Below are positions 57,300 through 64,000 of a DNA stretch of 64,000 nt, piece by piece. The first letter of the stretch is position 1. Every line of letters begins with the position of its first letter. Origin of the DNA: Owenia fusiformis (Eukaryota > Annelida > Polychaeta > Sabellida > Oweniidae); assembly GCA_903813345.2 (NCBI GenBank), contig CAIIXF020000005.1, positions 494,001-558,000 of the forward strand, in the 5' to 3' direction. The notes under the pieces are model-generated. The model had not been told where the DNA came from and searched no databases. It saw nothing but the letters and a program-made list of their open reading frames with translations. A program made the translations under genes and the position numbers.

Positions 57300-59445
57300 A
57301 AAGATGTACATATGCTTCAGGTGATTTAGAATAAATTGAATAGCAATGTAGTAATATGATGTAGTAATATAATAAAGTAATACAATGTGTTATGACATTG
57401 TAATTAATACAATGTGGTAATACAAATGATCCTAGATGCCAAGTGTTTGTTTGATATACTAAATAGTAACTATAGCAGTTTAACTAACAAATGATTTTAT
57501 ACTTATTAATTTCAAATCTAACTAATTATAAAATAATTTGTATGGAAATCCCATGGCATATATCATGTACATAATAATAATATATTTATATTAATTATAT
57601 TTTAAGTTGTTTGACATTTGTTCAGTGTACTATGAATACTATAATATTTGGTGCATGTTTTTATTTGATGAATTTCAAATGTCAAAGTCCACGAGAATAA
57701 AATTGTACATATCAGTTGTAAGTTGACAAGTATCATGGGTTCATCCATAAAATAAACAACCCTTATTTTCTCCACTTGATTGCCCCTTGAAGATTAACAT
57801 TTAATGAAAACCTAAACAAGGCTGGTCCAAAACGTTTACTGAGGTTCAGATATACGCTTGTTTTCATATTTATTATGTCAATGTTAAAACTATCGCGCCA
57901 ACCAATATTTGGAAACCCATCGGCAAAGAATGATTTCACATGTAAAATTGAGCATGTGCATTTTCATATGTTCGGTATGTAGCCTCTCCAACTGACATAA
58001 TTTATGATAACGCCACTGTCATTTTCAGCGGCTTCCACTTGTATCTTGACGATCCTGTTTGTAATCGTCGCCCCCTTTAATATAGATCCGGTGCGTTTCT
58101 CAAATATCGGTGGGCTACATTTGAAATTTTGGACAAAACATTTTGAAATATCAAATGACATAAAGTATATAATACTCGGGTCATAGGATTTTAAAACCAA
58201 CAGGATGTCGAATATATAAATATAGTATGTAGAAAAATCAGTGGTTGTTCCAGTTATCTCATTAGAGGAAAACAACATTTTCATCGACCTCATAATGATA
58301 CCTTGGAATAAAATTTAGTATTCCCAGATGATACTAAGAATGGAATTTTTAATAAAAGCTATCCCGATTATATCGCATTCATGGAACATATTATTAGATA
58401 TTCACTCACCTCGTTTTCTCTAAATTAATTTTTCTTTATCTTGAGAAACAGATTCTCCGTCCTACAAATTCGTAGGACGATGTGTTACTTTTGAAAGTAA
58501 CACTAGCGCGCCGGATAAACCGTGTGCGTTTATGTTACCCGCCGTGCGCCAAGAGGGACTCGAGATGTTTCAAACTTTAAGAAAGGCCTAATATTGAAGT
58601 CTTGTGTTCGGAATTCTTCCCCTCCAGCTATAGCCCAGTCACCCTTCTCTTTACCCGGCCCTTGACTCTTCACATCTCTCTTGGGTCCCGGCTAAACACG
58701 CTAAGGTCCGTACCTGTTTTTCGCCTCATTAAATCAGAAGAGGTGATGCATTTTGAGTATCTCGGGCTCTCTGGAGAGGTTTAGTTTCAACATTATTCAA
58801 ATTCTAGGTTAATAGAAGTCAGATTATTATAAAGTGTACCTTGGACTTCCACTCGCTTTAGAGTAGAGGTGGCTAAAACTTTCTAAACTAACCTATACCT
58901 TCTACCATGGACTTCTTTCTACTCCCTCTACTTGACATTAGGTTTGGATTGAAGGTTCAAGATTATACTATATGCTTTCATGCAATATGCCATAATGTTA
59001 TTAATAAAAATGCATTTTTCTATGCATTGTGAATTTATGCAATTTCTATCGTATGGTATCATCATTCAATTTGCCTAATGTATCTGTAGATTATTGTTTT
59101 AGCAGAGTAATGAACAACAAGCTATTGAACAACAACGAAGTAATTATGTTAAATTTATTCGGTAGCCTATTAATCAAAGATTTAAGGCGGAACATATTAA
59201 TTGACATCTCGACCTCATAAACCACGTGCTTTTGTACCTACCACGCCCATTTTCATGGTTTGTGCACAAAGAATAATGTATGATGTCATAAGTTATGACG
59301 TCAGTGATAAACAAACAAAACCACGTGTACGCAATGTACTTTTAATGGTGGACATTTTTATCTCAGTTCCGCACGGATAAGTTTTAATAATTTTACCGAT
59401 AAGAAGAACATTTGCCACAATTGCTATCCACGCTCGTGATAGAAT
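57300..59445. other. Intergenic DNA between COMMD7 and the 402-aa gene
   Basis: No gene recognised. Very AT-rich to about 57880, with higher CpG from about 58440. Two small palindromes lie side by side: GTCCTACAAATTCGTAGGAC (58459-58478) and TGTTACTTTTGAAAGTAACA (58483-58502). Confidence 0.45.
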
Positions 59446-60654
59446 ATGGGAAGACGCACACATAGAGGTGATTTTGGACTAAATAAGTCATTATGCGAAA
59501 TAAATACAACGCTTCTTAAGTACGAAGATTACAATCTTGCGGATTCGTTTGCTGGTGGAAAAGTGCTGACTTTGTTTAATTGTTTCGATTTTCAACGTAT
59601 TGAAGACCACGAAGAAGAAACAGCGTTTTCTAAAAGCCCACTTGTGATGAAGAGTAGGGGTTACCAACGAGCTTTCTTCGATTATAGCAACCCTCCTTAC
59701 ATTACCCCACCAACATCTCCAATAGCACCGAGTCTCTACGATGAAAGGACAAGGACTCGTTTCCTATCGTCGATCCCTTGCCAGGATGTAATAAACGATA
59801 CGATCGTCCGTAAAATACCAGCCGATCGATTTGTAGGGATTCAGAAGACAAATGTACCGTCAACAGAACAATTGAGTGAAACGATATATCCACGCTGTAG
59901 TATTGACCATGAAACTCCTAAGAAAAAGAACAGAAAAAATCGAAACTTTCCAAAGTTTACTCAACCGCGTCCACGTGCGCGTGTTCTTCATAACCAGTCT
60001 CCGTCAAAGTACTTGGAGGAGCAAAGACTACTTGCTCTTCTCCAGCGCGAACAGCAGTCTGATAGTGACGTTCCTGAAATTGTTGAGAAACCCAAGAGAC
60101 CTAGAAAATATACCCCTCGATCCAAACCAAACATACCGCACTATACTCCAAATACAGATGATGAAAGAGAAACATCACCTCGAAAAAGAAAAGCTATATT
60201 TACTCCGAAGAAGTTACGTTTTGCCATTGAAAAACAACACGAGATCCAACCCGAATCTGACATGAACGAGCCTAAAACATCGATTGCTAACTGTTTTGAA
60301 ACTAAACAGGAAGAATGTAACAAAGATGAACGTGTTAATGCAAAGAAATTGGTCAAACCGGATAAAATACCTAAATCTTCTAAAAAGGAAACTGCATCAT
60401 CAGTGAAAGAGGACGCAATTTCAAATACTGGAAATGCCACAAATAATGACAAAGAATCAACCAAGACGCACAAACACACAAAAACTCATGCAAGTCTCCT
60501 ATCAAAGAAAAAGAAGCAAATTTTAGAAGACGACCGCAAATTCAACCCTGCCAAGAAAACGAAATCCAACAAGACGATTTCCGAGACCAAGAAGACCAAA
60601 AAAGCATCCTCAAAGAGAGATAAACTTATTGTGAAATTCAAGCCAAGAAAATGA
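59446..60654 (+). CDS. Intronless lysine-rich protein, 402 aa, family not recognised
   Basis: An uninterrupted single-exon frame of 402 codons, much longer than chance in this AT-rich DNA, with higher CpG than its surroundings. The N-terminal third is mixed composition (FAGGKVLTLFNCFDFQRIED), with a Pro-rich PPYITPPTSPIAP near residue 84. The rest is Lys/Arg/Ser/Thr-rich with several basic runs (PKKKNRKNR, PRKRK, SKKKKQ, KKTKSNKT, KFKPRK), suggesting a nuclear, disordered protein. SP/TP pairs could be proline-directed kinase sites. No membrane segment or signal peptide. I do not recognise a domain. The first ATG (MGRRTHRGDFG) was taken. An ATTAAA variant poly(A) signal is at about 60683. Confidence 0.72.
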   Translation: MGRRTHRGDFGLNKSLCEINTTLLKYEDYNLADSFAGGKVLTLFNCFDFQRIEDHEEETAFSKSPLVMKSRGYQRAFFDYSNPPYITPPTSPIAPSLYDERTRTRFLSSIPCQDVINDTIVRKIPADRFVGIQKTNVPSTEQLSETIYPRCSIDHETPKKKNRKNRNFPKFTQPRPRARVLHNQSPSKYLEEQRLLALLQREQQSDSDVPEIVEKPKRPRKYTPRSKPNIPHYTPNTDDERETSPRKRKAIFTPKKLRFAIEKQHEIQPESDMNEPKTSIANCFETKQEECNKDERVNAKKLVKPDKIPKSSKKETASSVKEDAISNTGNATNNDKESTKTHKHTKTHASLLSKKKKQILEDDRKFNPAKKTKSNKTISETKKTKKASSKRDKLIVKFKPRK

Positions 60655-60699
60655 TCAAAATGTGGCTGATAAAAAGACTGAATTAAAGTGTGATGTTGT

Positions 60700-61145
60700 A
60701 CAGGTACGTCTCTGTATAACCACAGGCCTTAGCTTACTCCTATGGACGAACATTAGCATATCTTTATAGTCAGCGCGTGTTTAGGAGTTTTGGGACAAAG
60801 ATGTATATACACACTACCCTACCTTGATAGCGCATGCGCGAATTTTTGGGCTTTCAACCACGTCGCTTTTGAGTATTTCGACTGCTTAGTCAAAAGGTTA
60901 ATACGTTTGGTGCTCGGAGTGATTCAATATTGCTATTCGCTGAACTTCAGTGGTGCAATAGTGAAGTCCATGTTCCAAGTTATATGATAGTTGAAGAAAG
61001 AATGTAAATAATATCGTTTTAAATTTTAAAATATTTGATATGTCATAGTACACGGTACACAGTTGCAAAAGTTGATCAATACAGGGTACAAGGAATGTAA
61101 ATTGCTCAATAGTACAGGGAGCGAGAAAGTAAGCTGATTACCCCC
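60700..61145. other. Downstream intergenic, nothing firm
   Basis: A short open frame at 60790-60987 lacks protein-like features I can recognise. No repeat or RNA gene seen. Confidence 0.35.
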
Positions 61146-61943
61146 CTATCACACCAAACTCGTTCTTACCCGTTCTTGCCAGTCCTACGAAAACGTCGTA
61201 AAACGGGCTCAATCTGGCTGTGGTCGGGAAATATTTCTGAAATAATTAGCTTCTTCGTTCTTAAACAGTCTTCAATACGTCCATCTCGTTCGCAGTTCGT
61301 TCAGGTCGCACCACGTCGGTGTGCAACGCCGTAGAACGCGTCCCTTAGTCTAGAAGGTCATCATGACCTGATAACAGAACGGTATGGTCGCAATCGAATT
61401 TTGAATCGATTCAAAATTCTAAAATCACATTCCCGTCTGAGAACGTTCATAAAGTTCGTAAATAGACCTTAGAAAGTTGCAGCTACGTTCATTCCGTTCG
61501 CACATAGTTTAGAACCAGTTTTGAAGAACGCAGTGGCAACTTGTTTGGTGTGATAGCTATATTTTTGCTAACTCGTTCATAAGCAGTGTTAAATACGTTC
61601 TTAATCAGTTTAAACCCGTTTGCAATGACTTCTACCTCGTTCTCAACACGTCCCCAGACAGTTCAACTCGTTGTTAAAACGTCCCTAGTAGGATTGAAGT
61701 ACGACGGTTCCGTTCGTAGTACGTCCAGCTCGTCGTTAGTACGTTGTCACTCGTTCTAATTGTAGAACGTGACGACCACGATAACATTTTGAGCATTGTC
61801 TAAGTTCTAGAGGACCTACCCGTTCGAGTACGTTCGATGAAGTTTGTAAATAGATCCCGAACGGTTCTTAGTACGTCCAGCCCGTTCGTACACAGTTGAA
61901 GCCCGTTTTCGAGAACGTAGTGAGAACTAGTTTGGTGTGATAG
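61146..61943. mobile_element. CGTTC-rich MITE with CTATCACACCAAACT ends
   Basis: Inverted ends CTATCACACCAAACTCGTTC (61146) and AACTAGTTTGGTGTGATAG (to 61943), with a second right end CTTGTTTGGTGTGATAG at 61556. The structure could be a 411-bp unit (61146-61556) followed by a partial second unit. The interior is dense in ACGT, CGTTC and GTACG words, giving a local CpG peak with no ORF. No clear target duplication seen. Confidence 0.7.
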
Positions 61944-61959
61944 TAGGGTTATACAGACA

Positions 61960-63030
61960 TACTATGTCCCGATCTCATGTACATTTACGTTGCAAACAGT
62001 GAAAATAATGCTAAAAAGGCCGCCTGTTGATGCTTTGAGGTGTCATCAATTGTTATTTAATCCAAATAAGCTAAACATTATTTTGTAGATTTATATAACC
62101 CCTTGAATGGTCTAATTCACTACCGTTCTCAAAAACCGATCATTTAAAATATTTTGTTCAAAATACCATCATGCCACGACTTGAGAGCATTTTGTTCTTC
62201 ACGATTTGCTGTAGCGCTGATATGACATCGTATTTCTCTATTATTGTAAAAAAACTAATACCAGATCAATGTAGTCTTAGATGACGTGTTGAATGTCAGA
62301 TGTTTTTGGGTGGTATCTGCTCCAGTGATTTTGCATTTAATCATGAAACGCTCATCACAAGACACCTCGAAACAAACATTATCCTCTTTGTGACAAGAGG
62401 AAAAATGTTTCACAATAGCCTCACGGCAAAGTAAAGATACATTTCTGGGACGACGTTTTTTGCATCTTAAGATTTAAGAAAAACAATTAATTCACAAAAA
62501 TACAGTTGAATAACATACTGGAAAACGTATTCACATGTAACACGATGACACGCAGTTTAAAGAACAGTTAATTGTTTTTTTGTTACATATCAATGTAACA
62601 TTTTCGAAGGGAAACTTACATGCTCCCTGTACGTTCATAGATTTACTGAAATGTATTGTGTATTGCATTGAGTTTTGCTTCACTGCGCCCACTATTATTT
62701 ATCTTTGCCTATAGTGGTTTTTTGCCAACAATATTCTACAAACTGCTCGATGAATCAATTCTACGTCTGGTAGAATACTAGAAATAAATGTAAAATGTAA
62801 TTTACGTTCGGAAATATGGAATTAAACCCACGTCCTCCATTTGCAACTTAGCTGTACCCTGTTTCCCTTTTAAACGTGGTCACGTGGTAGGGTAGTGTGA
62901 TATACACTAATGCACAAATAACAAAAATGACGAACGTGGATGTCTAACTATAAATAAAGTTGTGACATTTTTGCATATACTCGACATAATATATCCTCAC
63001 TGGTGAGAACGTAGTGACTTGTGTAGCCTA
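61960..63030. other. Intergenic, nothing recognised
   Basis: AT-rich sequence with several short AATAAA or CACGTG strings but no gene, tRNA or repeat structure that I can support. Confidence 0.4.
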
Positions 63031-63040
63031 CCCTAGCATA

Positions 63041-63124
63041 ACCAAACCCGTCTGGCCAGTTATCTACTTCCGAAGTCGTAGATCTACGACGTCAGGTGTA
63101 GATAGCTGGGCCAGACGGGTTTGG
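63041..63124. repeat. 84-bp hairpin, perfect palindromic core
   Basis: CCAAACCCGTCTGGCCAG and TATCTAC on the left are mirrored by GTAGATA and CTGGGCCAGACGGGTTTGG on the right. The centre GTCGTAGATCTACGAC (63075-63090) is a perfect palindrome. The size suggests a tiny MITE or cruciform-forming site. No duplication at the ends was resolved. Confidence 0.8.
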
Positions 63125-63350
63125 ATAACCCTAACAGTGTTATGTTGAGATTCAATGTCAAGAAAATTATATGTCAGATTCAAACTTATTTCTTGCCCCA
63201 ATTTTACAATTAAAATGTATGACAGTTCTATAATATTGTGTTTTGGAGTCTTTGCTTACGTGATAATAAGTTAAACTCTATTTTGTGAGTTTGTTAGTGA
63301 AGAAAACAGGTGATCCATAAGGTGTCCACCGTGCAATTTCTTTTTATTTA

Positions 63351-63484
63351 CAGCCGGAAGTAAACAAGATGTGAATCAATATCCAACCAATCAAATGTTT
63401 CCTTGAGGTCACATGACTTGTGAAAAAATTCAAATCGAAAAATATTGTAGAAAGTCTGAATATTCTCGTTTAATCTTCACCAAG
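63351..63484 (+). promoter_or_regulatory. Possible promoter and non-coding first exon of a gene leaving the window
   Basis: Contains a full ETS site (GCCGGAAGTA, about 63353), CCAATCA (about 63390), and a good donor CACCAAG|GTACGTA at 63484/63485. No ATG opens a long frame, so the exon would be 5' UTR. This is inference from motifs only. Confidence 0.3.
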
Positions 63485-63659
63485 GTACGTATTTTAATCA
63501 ATAAATTGTAATTGGCTCTCAGATACATGTGCTTTCACTTTTATGTGCTTACAATTTGATTAAAGGTGAAGTTTGTTTGATTATCTTGATTTTGAAATTT
63601 AGGCCCATTTTAAAAAAAAAAATTGTTCATGTTTTTATTCTTTCGGCTTTATAGCCATT

Positions 63660-64000
63660 CTGATTTATCAGAATCTCTCTTTATCTAAAGCTCTTGAGAG
63701 ATTCCAAGGGAGAATAAAGAGTTTGGATCACACATCGGGACCTCGCTTCCTCCTCAGTTTCTGTTTTTCACAGCCATTTTGCTAACCATGATCAGCATGG
63801 ACCATCAGTGTCAAGATAAACACACATGCTATCTATTGCAAGCCTTACGCCTGCCACAACCGTCGCCATGTTAATCAGTGTTTTTAAGTAGCGCAAGGAT
63901 CCTGCCATGACCGTGGTAGTGTTATCGTACGCGTGTAAGCCTGGTATAACCGTGACAGGCTGGTATAACCGTGACAATGATGTCTTATATTGCAAGGCCT
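63660..64000. other. Right-edge intergenic or intron with short repeats
   Basis: Holds an imperfect inverted stretch (GATTCTCTCTTTATCTAAAG region, 63670-63720) and two direct copies of CTGGTATAACCGTGACA at 63940-63977. No gene was seen. Confidence 0.4.

Noticed and set aside
60790-60987. 65-codon frame downstream of the lysine-rich gene
   Set aside because: Short, no recognisable motif, no transcription signals.

Overview
The window is animal nuclear DNA: AT-rich, with spliced genes, GT-AG introns, AATAAA signals, a Pol III tRNA gene and many DNA-transposon relics. The protein families and repeat styles (GTCCGTC-rich elements, foldback elements, a Penelope-type reverse transcriptase, intronic minisatellites) fit a marine invertebrate, perhaps a lophotrochozoan. 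The clade is inference only. All gene models below were built by reading splice sites and reading frames by eye.

Layout. (1) 1-18779, + strand: the 3' part of an RCC1-repeat (beta-propeller) gene with a C-terminal Cys/His zinc-binding-like end. Its last intron, about 7.9 kb, holds MMACHC on the opposite strand, an intact Penelope-like reverse transcriptase ORF, and a tRNA-Thr(CGT). (2) 18850-22390: convergent intergenic DNA made of MITEs and a 162-bp-repeat transposon. (3) 22747-50380, - strand: NDUFA5 (complex I subunit), 116 codons spread over 27.6 kb. Its introns hold two minisatellites, an intronless secreted N-formylglutamate amidohydrolase-like gene on the + strand, and two nearly identical 5.55-kb long-TIR transposons with different 3-bp target duplications. 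The second of these sits in a pogo/Tigger element, which itself sits in one arm of a foldback element. (4) 50381-50431: a 51-bp head-to-head promoter shared by NDUFA5 and COMMD7, with sequences matching an ERR-type element and an ETS core. (5) 50432-56839, + strand: COMMD7. (6) 59446-60654, + strand: an intronless, lysine-rich 402-aa protein I do not recognise. (7) 60.7-64 kb: MITEs, a perfect-centre hairpin and a possible promoter with a first exon running out of the window.

Most striking observation: five tandem-repeat arrays in two unrelated genes straddle or abut exon-intron boundaries. In four of them the repeated unit carries a copy of the real splice site plus adjoining exon sequence (114-bp and 38-bp donor arrays, and a 95-bp acceptor array, in the RCC1 gene; a 49-bp acceptor array in COMMD7). 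A fifth, 24-bp array runs right up to an acceptor. The result is dozens of near-perfect duplicate splice sites beside real exons.
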